The notes below the pieces were generated by a model. The model searched no databases. It saw only the letters and a list, made by a program, of their open reading frames with translations, and was not told where the DNA came from. The position numbers were made by a program, and so were the translations under genes. A stretch of 64,000 bases of DNA from Endomychus coccineus (Eukaryota; Arthropoda; Insecta; Coleoptera; Endomychidae), in contig OY294068.1 of assembly GCA_958510875.1 (NCBI GenBank), positions 194,146,315-194,210,314 on the forward strand, read 5' to 3'. Below are positions 33,925 to 44,744 of the stretch, piece by piece. Every line of letters begins with the position of its first letter. The stretch's first letter is position 1.

Positions 33925-35162
33925 CTCACTTGATCAACCCTGGCATCAGGGAAAGGAAGGTGGATCTCATGAAGCACAGCTAGCTGAATGAAACAAGCAT
34001 AGTGCTGAAGAACGAAGTCGAATATCCAGGTATTACACTAGATGATACTCTCACCTATAGTCAGCACTCAAACAATGTAAACAAGAAGGCTACGAGTGCC
34101 CTAATGGTGTGCAGAATTCATACCATGAAGGTGAGACCTATCCACATCTATGGAGCGATTGCCAAGAGCGATATTACAAAGCAAAGGTAAGACCCAAAGG
34201 CTCGCTTGCCTATGCATAAATGGGGTCACAAAGTCTTGAGACATAGCTATCATGGCGAAAATATTGGATCTATTTCCCTTCCATATAGCAATACGTGAGA
34301 CCATGTTTAACATGAGCAAAGGAGAATCTGAGGGAGGTATTAAACTTCGGTGGAAGGATAATGTATTTCTGGAGAAGGAGCAGCCAATACTCATGGCTCC
34401 AATACATAACATGGCTAAGGTGTTCGTGAAATTCCGAACCCACCTTGGAGATAGAGAATGATGGATACAGGCTAGAAATGAGCAATCTGTTGGTATACCG
34501 ATGGATCAAGAACAGCAAAAAGTGAGGGGGCTGAGTCTGTAGACCCTGTACCAAATACTCTGAACCCATGGGTGAATAAACCAGTATCTTTCTAGCCTAA
34601 GTCCATGCAACTAAGAGATATTCACAGCCCAATCTGATTAAAGGATACTAGAGAAGAACATAACATCATGTTCGATAGTCAAGCGGCTATCAAAGCGCCG
34701 AGGTGAAAGATGGTCCTCAAATGCAAAACTAAACTAGATACCTTAGGAGTGCACAACAAAATTACCCTCCACTGGTTTCCAGGACATATAGGAATTGAGG
34801 GAAATAAATAGTCAAATGCCCTTGCACGAAATTGAGCTAAACCCTTCTACGGTATAGGCAGAAACAGAACTGAGTACAAAGTACTGGCGCTCTCTTCCGG
34901 GACATAGACAATCCAAAAAAAGCAGGAACAACTCAAGAATCATAACAGCATCATGATGGGACAATGCAAACTCAACGACCATATGCATAAGTTTGGCCAA
35001 TTGAAGGATGGAATATGTAGATTCTGCCCAGAAGCAGAATAAACATCGATATATGCTTAGCTTTCCTATGAGAGCTACAATTCATCGGTGCACTGTAAAT
35101 CAGTACTGTAAGGAGGATAAAATACTACTTTAAAGACGCTGTTCACATGACATCTCTGAATC
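33925..35162 (+). mobile_element. RNase H LINE inserted in a Jockey copy
   Basis: Left to right: EYPGITLDDTLTYSQHSNNV with NKKATSALMVC (RT thumb region), ILDLFPFHIAIRETMF, ICWYTDGSRT (RNase H first Asp), MFDSQAAIKAP, ITLHWFPGHIGIEGN, then GQCKLNDHMHKFG and GICRFCPEAE. This is the right order for the C-terminal half of an I/R1-group ORF2. The 3' end is a short (TCTAA)n tail at 35155-35176. Many stops; NEKAD has become NK-stop-SNA. Confidence 0.85.
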
Positions 35163-35164
35163 TA

Positions 35165-35325
35165 ATCTAATCTAACCCATGAGAGGGTGGTGGTACCGAG
35201 CATGGATAGTTTTAAGAACATCATAGGAATGACTGTACCTGACTTCATTATATAAGGGAGTGCGAGATCCACCTGGAGAAAATACAAGCTTGTGTTTTGG
35301 CTGCATTAAACTCTACTACATGTAC
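35165..35325 (-). mobile_element. Jockey fragment, proximal half of an interrupted copy
   Basis: The minus strand gives FNAAKTQACVFS and then the block shared with 60785-60890 and 11750-11830 (TTCCTATGATG..., CATGCTCGGTACCACCACCC). It directly precedes, in element order, the piece at 33805-33922. Confidence 0.65.
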
Positions 35326-35329
35326 ATTT

Positions 35330-35935
35330 CTGGTGGACGAACAATTCCATATTACCTGTTCCAACGTGACATTCATCACTTAGATGTGATGTAACTGAAA
35401 ACACAGTTACATTCTTTCTTTCAGGAAATACTAGAAGCCGACGATTTCATGGGATATTCCTTCTAAAACAGATTATACGACGGATGTTGTATCTGTCCAT
35501 TGACAGGTGTCAAACTTAACAACGTTCATTTTTCATTGTAACTATTCATACATTCTTCTATCCTATTAAGATGTAAACCAATCTAAATAAATTCATCTAG
35601 GTATACATGACGATTATCTCACCAATTAATTCTACCGACTGAATTATAGGGCAGTAATGCTTACCTAAATTCAAATACAATATGATGATGAATATTAATG
35701 TATAGATGCATCAATGTAACTCGGAGTCAGTGACCGGTTCTTTGATTGATTTTTCAAACTCATCATTCGAGCCAAATGAAATGTTGAAAACTAACCGTGT
35801 ATTCTACATGAAACTGGATCATAAAAGTTCCTTTCTGTTGTTTCTTTGCCTTAGAGTTATTAGTTTACAATTTATTCTTGGGTGAGAGAAGATTCAAAAT
35901 TATATGTTAACTTCCTAGAAGCGAAGCAGGTAAAT
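35330..35935. other. No identified gene
   Basis: AT-rich; nothing recognised. Confidence 0.4.
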
Positions 35936-35939
35936 TAAT

Positions 35940-36820
35940 TTCGGGAGACAAAATTCAATTAATTAAGTTGAGTTATTCTTAAGTCAAGATTGACATTACA
36001 ATGATATTACCTACGAGGAGAAAAGTGTTTCTTTCACAGACACCTTCCTTGTATGTTTCGGGTGAGCCTTCTAAGCTCTTCTTTTTTTATACCTTTCCAT
36101 TTTCCAGGAATTCTCTGATGTATGTTTTCTTGCAATCAGTGTAATTATTGATCACTGACGAATTTAATATAATATTAATATTAATATATAGTAAGACCCA
36201 ACTCACTATCTAGTGAGGAGCAGATGAAACCCAGGTCTGAATGACCCATGGAGCTGTAAGCGAAGATTTAGTGAAATAGGAAACTTAATAATTGCCTTCT
36301 GTCTCTTGGTCTGTGCATTTACGTAGGTTTGGTCCAGTAAAACCAATTCAAATCGACATTTTGAAGCTATCGAAATGTCTGACACTTGAGAGAACTAGCA
36401 TATTTTTCTCAGTTTTCACGCTTTTCCGAAGACATCTGACATCAACCTTCTGCTCTAAGAACTTTGAGACTTTAGCTACATGATAAACTTGTTCATCTCC
36501 ATAATTGGGAATTTCTTCAGGATAAAGTCGTCTGGTCGTACCTCCCGATGAATTTTGTTTTCACTAAGGAGGGGGTCTGGGGATTATTAAACACACATCT
36601 GGGGAGTACGTTGACATATCCAAAAGGAATCCTAAGAAATGTAAAGGTATAAAGAAAGAAGAGCTTAGAAATCTCTCTCGAAACATATAACGAAAGTGCC
36701 CATCGAGGGCACACTTTTCACTTTTCTCCTTATAGGTAATTTCTTTGCAATGTCAATCCTAACTTAATACTCTCCCACTACATTTTACTTCAATTTTGCT
36801 CCAGGAGAAATTTTCCTCGA
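35940..36820. mobile_element. Foldback element with arms of about 150-170 bp
   Basis: GATTGACATTACAATGATATT and GAGGAGAAAAGTG near 35988-36030 recur in reverse complement near 36715-36755, as do TTCTAAGCTCTTCTT and TATACCTTTCCATTT (about 36070-36110 against 36635-36670). Arms are diverged with small indels; the core is about 500 bp and holds no recognised gene. Ends are approximate. It is probably a MITE or foldback DNA transposon. Confidence 0.7.
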
Positions 36821-37025
36821 ATATTATTTATTTACTTATGTTTACTTAGGCCACACACAATTTTGAAAAAAGACTTTTCTAGTGGTGTACCTCAAAGGGA
36901 TATATGTTGAGTAATATTTTAATTGCACTTTTTGCAGAAATATTATAGGACCAATAAGTAAAAACAATCACACCATCAACCAAATTCTCAAGATTTCACC
37001 AAATGAAGTGATTATTTATCATTTA

Positions 37026-37978
37026 ATGGAGTATACAGAATGGTCCAGTTTGTAATAAATTAATTTTAGAGCTGATAAAGGATCAAAAACAAAGCAGAAA
37101 ATAACTTTCCAAAATTCTTAATAACAGAGATATAGCCCTTCAAAGTTGGAAATAATCAATAGTATTTTTCGAGTAACTTTTAAGCCGTTCAACCAATTCT
37201 GTTCAAATTCACTTGAAGTCTACATCGAACCATAAAAACGCGTTTTATCACAATTTTCAGATGCGTAGATAATGGGGGCATTCCCACTTCTGTCTCTCTA
37301 GTTTTTACTCTCCTAGTTATTTTTCAAAACAATAAATTTCCTGAAGGCCACATTGAATTTAGTAAAAAAAATTGCTCTTGTAAAATTTCGATTAGAGATA
37401 TTTCGGTTTGAAGTTTGTCAATATATCTTGCTTCTGTTGGATAGCTCAATCTTATTTTTAAAAATTTACTAGAACTGTGCAGGGGCGTATATAATATTAG
37501 GTGACTACCCTTTTACCCTATTTTTGTAAATTTGATGGAAACTCTTATATCGCTTATTACGTTCGTAATAACTCTGCCTTTTCGACTTTTTTCGAAATTA
37601 AATATCTCAAAATCGAACTATCTAATCATAATTTTATAAGAAAAACTGTTCTACTAAATTGAATGTAGCTTTCGGAAACTCCTTCATTTTGAACATCTAG
37701 AAATATGGAGTGGAAAGGGGGAACCGCTCCATTATCTACGTCTCTGAATAAATTCGATGGAATGCGTTATCACTGTTAGATATAGACTTATTTTAGTCAG
37801 CTTCGTTTGAAATTTTAACAAAATTGGTTAAACAGTTCGAAAGTTATGCTAAAAAACGATTATTTATTTCCAATTTTTATAGGCTGTATTTTCTATTGTA
37901 AGTTCGCTTTATGTTTGATCCTCTATCAGCTCCTGAAATTAAAGTATTACAAACTAGACCATCCTGTATATTTAAATA
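37026..37978. mobile_element. Tc1/mariner-like MITE with long inverted repeats
   Basis: The left end TATACAGAATGGTCCAGTTT and the right end, read in reverse, TATACAGGATGGTCTAGTTT match, and the match continues, diverged, for about 250 bp into each arm (GAGCTGATA(A/G)AGGATCAAA, then TTGGAAATAA, then CGTAGATAATGG). TA flanks both ends, suggesting a TA target duplication. No transposase frame was recognised inside, so it is non-autonomous. Confidence 0.75.
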
Positions 37979-37979
37979 T

Positions 37980-38805
37980 GCCTAGAAGTTAGGAAAGTCA
38001 CAAAAAATGTAATGATTTCCGAATCTCCAACAAAAATGAAACACTAACGGTACTCTTGATAAGCGCTATTAATTTATAAAGTAATTAAATTGCTTTCTTT
38101 TAGATAATTAAACGAGATGTGCAGTGCCACCTGCCTCTCTAATGCATTCTAATTTAACTATCATGTAAGTACATGAATGATATGTATTTTTTTGGTTTCA
38201 TGTAAAATGTGGACAAGGTGCAGTGGTATCAAGATAATAAGTAGATAGTTTTATAATTGTCCTACTTAACCGACCCTTCTTCATCTGCTGTCCAGATTCC
38301 TAGGTCGGACTTGAGTGGTGTGGAAAGCAAACAAACAAAAAAATCAGCCTTATGCCGATTGAAATAGGTTTTAATAATAAACCAACTATGAAATATCGTT
38401 GGCGATTTATTAAAATATAGAAATGTCAATCTCGGAATATGTATGGGTGGTTTTTTGATGAATGGCCGCTAGTTATATTCAATTAGATTTTTCATAGTAT
38501 CCTAGATTGAACTCTTCATTATAATACTCGCTTGCTGTTGCTTCTACTCGAATCAACTTACACTCTGCATTATAATATTTCAATTCAATCATTTTCGTAT
38601 AGACTGGTTTATGTCGATGGGTGACGGAATCTGTGAGTTGTGAACATCCTTTCGCTAGGCTCTATGATACACAATCTGTAGTTTCATAATCTGTATTCAG
38701 ATTTATCTAGATCGGATCTAATGCATTTGATTTAACATATGGCACATTAATAACTCATTTTTTGAGTGCCATAGTAGGTAAGTCTTTGGGGTTATTAGTT
38801 ACATA
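37980..38805. other. No identified gene
   Basis: AT-rich; nothing recognised. Confidence 0.4.
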
Positions 38806-38809
38806 ATAT

Positions 38810-39165
38810 TGTGCCCCTTCTGCTGTTGGGCCACCCAAGATGTCTCATCGGCTACAGTAGTTCCTCCATCACTGTAACTCTCAGGGAGTTCAGGATGTCG
38901 GAGGTCTTCAAGCTAGGTAAATCTGTCTCTCTTCTATTGGGTACGCTGCTAGGTGTTGTGCCCTTGGAATTTGCAACATTGTGCATTCTGCGAGGATTAG
39001 GATAGAAGTTATGTCTTTCTCTTTGTAGGCCTTGGTCTCTCCATCCTCTACAAATCCGAGCTCCATGAAGTGTCCTCTCAACCGACAATGCCCTGTTAGG
39101 ATTCTTGTTACTATTCTGAGCTTAAACTTAAATAATATAAGTATTGGGAGTTTGATTTTCACTAG
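38810..39165 (-). mobile_element. RNase H LINE C-terminal segment
   Basis: The minus frame reads RIVTRILTGHCRLRGHFMEL, GFVEDGETKAYKEKDITS, LAECTMLQIPRAQHLAAYP, then after a frame change LKTSDILNSLRVTVMEEL. This is the region after RNase H in I/R1-group LINEs (ILTGHC.L..H...LG...E..C). The Cys of the knuckle are partly lost. Confidence 0.75.
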
Positions 39166-39309
39166 TTTGATAAATAAATGTGACTATGGTTTCGCTAACG
39201 TAGAAGCTTCTTCAAATAAATAATACAAAGTACTAACTTACTAGAGAGCTACCTAATATATAACTTTACTGATAATCTTAGGATAATCTCAGTATTTTTG
39301 GCCAGACGC

Positions 39310-39800
39310 TCCTTCGGGAGAAAATAGGGGTAGAATGACAAAACTAATCGAGGTCCAAAGTCCTGCATGTCTTGGGATCACAGAGGCTATGAAATCTACT
39401 CCCACTGCAACAATGTTGACACTATTGGAATTGCCTCCCCTCCACTTGATGGTTCAGGAATAGCCAAGGCTTGGTCTCTGCAGAATACAAAACACCCTAG
39501 ATACTGCTTATAATGGGCCAGCACACATGAGCATCGTGAAAATCGTGCTCAAGGAAGTATTAGGCATGGGAACAGATCACATTCCAAAACAGTACTCTTT
39601 CGACAACACATACAGGTATCAATAGCAGATAGAACTGAATGAGAAAACACAAATCTGGTTTAGGTGCAGGAGCATACTCAAAAAACCCAAAGACCTGCTT
39701 CAACCATTTATTGGGCAACCACACTTCTGTTTTCATCAGAGAAATATGCAATCCTTCAATGTGAGAAGAAAAACAATCGGAGAGCCGGCGAAGATGAACA
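39310..39800 (+). mobile_element. RNase H LINE segment in opposite orientation (RT thumb to RNase H)
   Basis: The plus strand reads MTKLIEVQSPACLGITEAMK, STPTATMLTLLELPPLHLMV (RT C-terminus) and, further right in other frames, GAGAYSKNPKTCFNHLLGNH, TSVFIREIC, the second block of RNase H. In element order this belongs just upstream of the minus-strand segment at 38810-39165, but it lies inverted beside it. Frameshifts and stops throughout. Confidence 0.7.
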
Positions 39801-40525
39801 GATTCATACCTAGACAGACAGTCTCAGGGCAATGTGAAGTCAAGAAATGGGAACCGGACTGGTATGAGCATGTAAAGAGGGGTTTTTCAAAAGATGAGAT
39901 TCACAAACAACAATATCAAAATGTATCAGAGTGAGAGAACAAAACTATTCTACAAATTATACTATCCTTTATAGGTAGATCTCAAAATGTATTGAGCAAC
40001 AAGGCTATGTCTGTGAACCTCTATTTCAGTAGAGAAATAATTATTAATTTTTGGTTCTTCAATATTTTGTATGATTTTATTCATTTAACAGTACTGTCAG
40101 TACTGTTACTGAAGTATCACTTCAAGTTTATTTCAATAACCATCAGGAATTGTTTATGTGCTGATTTTTGCGTTTAGGGTAATTTTTAGCTCCAAATCAG
40201 ATTTTCTTCCTAATTATGAAAAAATATATACGGTGTATGATTAAAAAATGTTGTTTTTGAAAATATTCCAATAACTCGACGTTCAGTTGTTTTTACCATT
40301 TTAATCAGTGGAAAAAAAGTCACTAGTTTGGTAATTCAACCGACTTTGTAGCTTCAATAATAACGGACATATAACTTTGGACACCTTGTATTGCTAGTAA
40401 TACCTTTTAAATTCAACTACCTGTAATATTCCGAAGAGATTCATCCTATATTAGATAACTCACACATTCTGTTTTCTTATGTCATAATATTTTCATCAGT
40501 TATTATATTATTATTATTAATTGTT
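39800..40525. other. No identified gene; possible MITE remnant
   Basis: ATACGGTGTATGATTAA at 40228 and, in reverse, AATACAAGGTGTCC at 40394 could be ends of a decayed MITE of about 165 bp, but the arms match poorly. Nothing else recognised. Confidence 0.25.
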
Positions 40526-40528
40526 CTC

Positions 40529-40557
40529 CTGAAGAAGCTTTAGGGTCGAGACACGTC
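40529..40557 (+). ncRNA. Degenerate Penelope-type terminal motif
   Basis: CTCCTGAAGAAGCTTTAGGG followed by TCGAGACACGTC has the CTGAAGA box but GAGAC instead of GAAAC, and little pairing. It is a weak relative of the motif at 18644. Confidence 0.2.
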
Positions 40558-40559
40558 AT

Positions 40560-41080
40560 GTTTTCTTTGTTTTTAAAATAAAAGTTTCTTTGGGAATTTG
40601 TCTGTAGTATATCATTACGGTTGAGTGGTTATTTATAATAAATTTTTCACATTGAATTTTGATATTTTTTTATTATTTTTTTTTCGAGCGAAATTCTATT
40701 TCTTGTTGAATTTTGATAATGTGCAATGACAATTGTATTTTTATGCATATAGCTCGTATTACGTTGTTTTGTCCTACCCTACAGAAAATTCTGCTAGTTC
40801 CTATGCATCGAAAATATAAAGCATTGATTATATGAATAAATAGACAGAGAAAGAGATATGGTGCACCAGTTTATTAATAAATGAATCTAGAAATCGAACA
40901 ACAATCCTAATTGTTCTACAAGGCGAGCATCTGTTCTTTCCGATAAAAATACCTTCCACACCAAATAACGTAGAATAACGTTACATCAGATCATCTACCT
41001 ACCTGTTAAACAGGGGGTGGTTTCAGTCATTTAACGCTACAAAATCACACCCTATTAGTTATAAAAGTTGACGTGTATTG
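40560..41080. other. No identified gene
   Basis: AT-rich; nothing recognised. Confidence 0.4.
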
Positions 41081-41082
41081 TA

Positions 41083-41394
41083 TTAGTTCGATGATGTTCT
41101 AGTTTTAATAATACACCTTCCTAAATACGTTTTATCGGGTACCGTATCTCGTGCATCATTAAATTTATACCTTAACACCTTTTCAGAAATTCGCAAGTCA
41201 GCTTTCCATTCAATTTTCATAATTTGGTAATTCAAGAGATCAACACCGTTTTCGACACTGTGAAAATACTTGAACTGAACTGTGGGAACGGGAAGCTTAT
41301 AAATGGAATATTGTTCAAATATAATGAACACGAATATGATTGATAGATGAAAAGACGTCAATAAAATTAAAATTATTACGAATATTTTGGATTT
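41083..41394 (-). CDS. Unrecognised frame with hydrophobic start, possible secreted-protein remnant
   Basis: The frame opens after a stop at 41395 and begins KSKIFVIILILLTSFHLSII FVFIIFEQ, a strongly hydrophobic stretch like a signal peptide. It is followed by about 70 polar residues (VQFKYFHSVENGVDLLNYQI, IEWKADLRISEKVLRYKF) to the stop at 41083. No ATG is present where one would be expected (an ATA codon lies near). It may be a pseudogene or an exon, or simply AT-rich chance coding giving Ile/Phe. Confidence 0.25.
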   Translation of the reverse strand, partial: KSKIFVIILILLTSFHLSIIFVFIIFEQYSIYKLPVPTVQFKYFHSVENGVDLLNYQIMKIEWKADLRISEKVLRYKFNDARDTVPDKTYLGRCIIKTRTSSN

Positions 41395-41399
41395 TTATA

Positions 41400-41760
41400 T
41401 TGGTTATGACATTGTTATTGGAAATTTCTACCTCGACTATTCATACGTAGAGGTTATACGTCTAGGTGAAGCACCCAAGTGTTAAATAATATCAAGACAG
41501 CACTAAACGATAAGAAGAACGCTGTGATCAATCGATCACTGTTGGTTAATAGTCCAGGCAATAAGCCGGGAAAAAAGCCATAATAAAAAAAATATATAGT
41601 AAGGTAGAATTCCAAATTTTTGTCTGCGTTTTGTTCCTAATACACCATAGATCATTCACGACTATCAAGACCGGGGGTCGACCTTTCTACCCCCCCCCCC
41701 CCCCAAACGGTGTTTCATACCATCAGAGGAGCATTGTTATAAAAACAATCCAAAAGTTTA
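41400..41760. other. No identified gene; C homopolymer
   Basis: Contains a run of 15 C at 41690-41704. Nothing else recognised. Confidence 0.5.
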
Positions 41761-41769
41761 GAAAATTAA

Positions 41770-42950
41770 TGAATTAAGAGCCGAAAATGATCCCTCCAGA
41801 TGGGAAATTTGGTAATTTATTTATAATATATAATTTATAATTTTGTCCTCTAGTAGTTGTTTTGGGTCGCTGGTGACGATTTGGCTGTTATTTTACCCAA
41901 AAAACTCTCTCCAGATGGTAAATTCGGGAAAGGATATCGCACACTTTAGTAGGGAAAGTGGCCCCCTGTCGAATTGGCTGAATTTTTGATATGTTATAGT
42001 CTAAGTCATTCCGAACAAAAAGTTCAATGGGCACAACTTTTTCTATAGGCTGGTTTTGGCGCTAGAGGCCAATGAAACTTTCATTTGTTCTTCATTGTTA
42101 AACAACACGAAACGTTATCCTGGATAATAATCACTTTTCTGAATAATCAAGATCTAAACAGTCATTAATATGACTGACGTTAAGATGATAGATTTAGACA
42201 GACATGTAATATTTCTCATTCTTTTTCATGGCCTAAAATTATTCAGGATGGTCGAACAATATTTTTCAGTAGGTACGGAACTTTTCGAATATAACTTTCG
42301 ATTTCTTTTAAAAGGAACACTCCTTATATTTTTCGACTATGTGATGTAGAATACGGTGTAGAATAGAATTCATAAACATTTTTTCATTGTAGATCCCTAA
42401 GACGATTTTTAACCATTTTCGAATTACTGCACTTTAAAAATTGTAAGTAGCTGGAACACACTGTACAATTGACCAAATGTAACAATACCAAAGAAAAATA
42501 CTTTTAACAGTATGTCATAGTAATGACTGTTTAGATCTTGATTATTCAGAAAAGTGATTATTATCCAGGATAACGTTTCGTGTTGTTTAATGAAGAACAA
42601 ATGAAAGTTTTCATTCAGCCAATTCGACAGGGGGCCACTTTCCCTACTAAAGTGTGCGGTATCCTTTCAGACTTTCCTGAAACGGTTATGAATAATAAAG
42701 TATAATTTCGTTACAAAAATGATCCCTTGTATGTTTTTTGGGTCGCTGATCACGATTCCGCTGTTAGTTTTCTCGGGAAACTCACTTCAGATGGGAAATT
42801 TGGGATCTTCCTGGAGATTGGGAATAATAAAATATAATTTTGTTACAAAAATGATGACTCCTAGTAGGTTTTTTGGATCGCTGAACACGATTTCGCTGTT
42901 GGTTTTCTCGGAAAACCTTCTCCAGAGTGAAAAATCCTGAAAATTGTAAT
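41770..42950. repeat. 134-bp tandem array with GGTCGCTGATCACGA core, split by a foldback element
   Basis: GGTCGCTG starts at 41865 and 42741, and GGATCGCTG at 42875. The last two are 134 bp apart. Each unit holds the core, CGCTGTTGGTTTTCTCGG, CTCCAGATGGGAAATT and AATAATAAA(A/G)TATAATTT. The first unit(s), 41770-41927, are separated from the rest by the 41928-42668 element. Confidence 0.85.
41928..42668. mobile_element. Foldback DNA element, 741 bp, arms up to about 180 bp
   Basis: The ends GAAAGGATATCGCACACTTT and, in reverse, GAAAGGATACCGCACACTTT begin arms that stay nearly identical through GTGGCCCCCTGTCGAATTGG, AACGTTATCCTGGATAATAA and CAAGATCTAAACAGTCATTA. The left arm carries an extra block of about 90 bp (near 41995-42068). 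The middle 300 bp has no gene. It lies inside a tandem array, and removing it restores the repeat period (876 - 741 = 135). Confidence 0.85.
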
Positions 42951-42954
42951 TTCC

Positions 42955-43768
42955 TTTGCAGTTTCGGGGAACAAAATGAGAAAAATTTTCAGGTATGTAT
43001 TATTATTTTCTCTATTGTTTATTAAAGATTTACTTTTCTGAACTTCATTATTCTACATATTTGTTTGCATTATTATATACATATGTATTTTTATTATTTT
43101 TATTATTATTATCATCATACATTTTTTCATTCATTTACATAATTTTGAAAATATAAAATTTGCAGTTCATAGCTATTTTAATGGTCATCAGATTCATTAT
43201 CAAATTCGTTTTCTAAAATTCTATTATGATCATCATAAAACATGCTATGGGTCATTTTTCATTCATGAATGATCTACGGGCTATTACACATAAAAAAAAA
43301 TTTGAAATTCTAGTTTACTATATTTTTTTTTCCGGTTCGTTGCCTGGACTATAAGTTGGATTTGGTTGAATACTTTTAATTACACATAAAAACAAGAAAT
43401 TTTACTTTGTTGAATATGACTTTATTTAAAAGAAACTTGATTACAGTTTCGAACTTTACAGTTCATTATCAAAACATACAATAAAAAAACACTGAAACAT
43501 CATAGTACTTATATTAATTAAACTTACAACGAACTGAATCGATTCTAAGAATTAATGGTAACTCCAAATTTCCTTAATTGATCCAAATATGGCTTAATAT
43601 AGATTTCATAAGGAAAGTATCATGTTATTTTAATTTTTAATTATGAATTTTAATTTATCATTTAAGGCAGATTTGCTTGAATGCAATAAAGTCAGTACAT
43701 TTGAACTACTTGAGAGGTTATATGCGTGTGAACTGCGTATGTAGATGTGAGGATAAAATGATTCGTAT
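42955..43768. other. No identified gene
   Basis: Very AT-rich, with imperfect (TTA)n at 43085-43115. Nothing recognised. Confidence 0.4.
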
Positions 43769-43771
43769 TGG

Positions 43772-44345
43772 TATTGGTTGAGATGGTAGAGGGCTTAATA
43801 TAAAGTTCAGTGCACTTGCCAAAGACCCTTGTACACTATCCCCTGCTACGTTTTTCATGGGGTATTTGGATACCCCTCAGCTCGAGAGAATCCCAAGATG
43901 ATGATCCCCAGTCCTTACCAGGTAAACCTGGCTCGGATGAGTGCAGGACATTCAAAAATAAAATGAGTTGACGACTCCACTTTGTTCCTCTCGCATCTCA
44001 TACAGAAAGGAGTGTCGCTTTTCCCCACAGCATGTTTAAATTTCATCAGTCTTGTAAAGATCTCGGAGATTATCCTGATGCTTTGCTTACCCAACAAGAA
44101 AATCTCGCTTGCCCATTAGACCTACTTCATTTCCAAGCAGCGCTTTGGCAGCATTCACTACTTTCGCTGCCAGAGACTAGTTTCATCCTCCAGCCCTCCC
44201 GGTGGAGTGGGTGTCGCTCTCACTCTCCCTAAGGCTAATATCCGGAAAACTGGGCTTCATAAATAGCTCAAGTGTCTCTTCTGGTGATTCAGTTTAGCCC
44301 TCATTTCCTTTCTTCAAGAACCACAGACTACTTTTCCGGTTGCCT
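43772..44345 (-). mobile_element. RNase H LINE, internally deleted 3' part
   Basis: From the 5' side: SPEETLELFMKPSFPDIS, resembling the linker between endonuclease and RT, then directly NAAKALLGNEVGLMGKRDFL and KHAVGKSDTPFCMRCE, STHFIFECPALIRARFTW, the Cys/His C-terminus, and the 3' end shared with 3615 and 8090. The RT and RNase H between them are deleted. Confidence 0.7.
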
Positions 44346-44600
44346 GCCAGTATCTTAGTTTTGCCATGTTTGGGATTGTCTCAGATCCAGAACAGAGATT
44401 CTCTCAAGGAATTCTTTGGGACTTTCTCAAGAGGTCCTTACATTGGTTCTGATTGATTTTTTGTTGATTCCAGGCCTCCCTTGTCCAGACTTTCCAAGCT
44501 CTATTGAAGAGCCGCCTCGTTTCCCTCTTGCACTCTCTAAGATCCGTACTCCATTCAGGCCCTGAAACTACAGGTTATCAGTCGTATTTCCGTAGTTGTT
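44346..44600 (+). mobile_element. RNase H LINE segment, inverted relative to its neighbour
   Basis: CAGAGATTCTCTCAAGG and CAAGAGGTCCTTACATTG, then IPGLPCPDFPSSIEEPPRFP, the same pre-RNase H linker as in the 8090-9641 copy (there on the minus strand). It is the internal part missing from the adjacent minus-strand piece but in the opposite orientation. Confidence 0.65.
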
Positions 44601-44604
44601 TTTA

Positions 44605-44742
44605 AGAAAACTAAACATTTCAACTTTTGGCAGTTTGTTGTAATTGCGTCCAGCTTGGCCCATGTACAAGGTGTTACAATCATCACACTTCAGCCTGTAA
44701 GCTCCAGATCTGCTCAATTTATCCTTTTGTAGATTTTGAATT
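44605..44742. other. Short unassigned spacer
   Basis: No feature recognised between two LINE relics. Confidence 0.4.
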
Positions 44743-44744
44743 TT

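Noticed and set aside
41690..41704. Run of 15 C as a functional G-quadruplex
   Set aside because: A single homopolymer with no matching tracts nearby; it is also prone to sequencing error.
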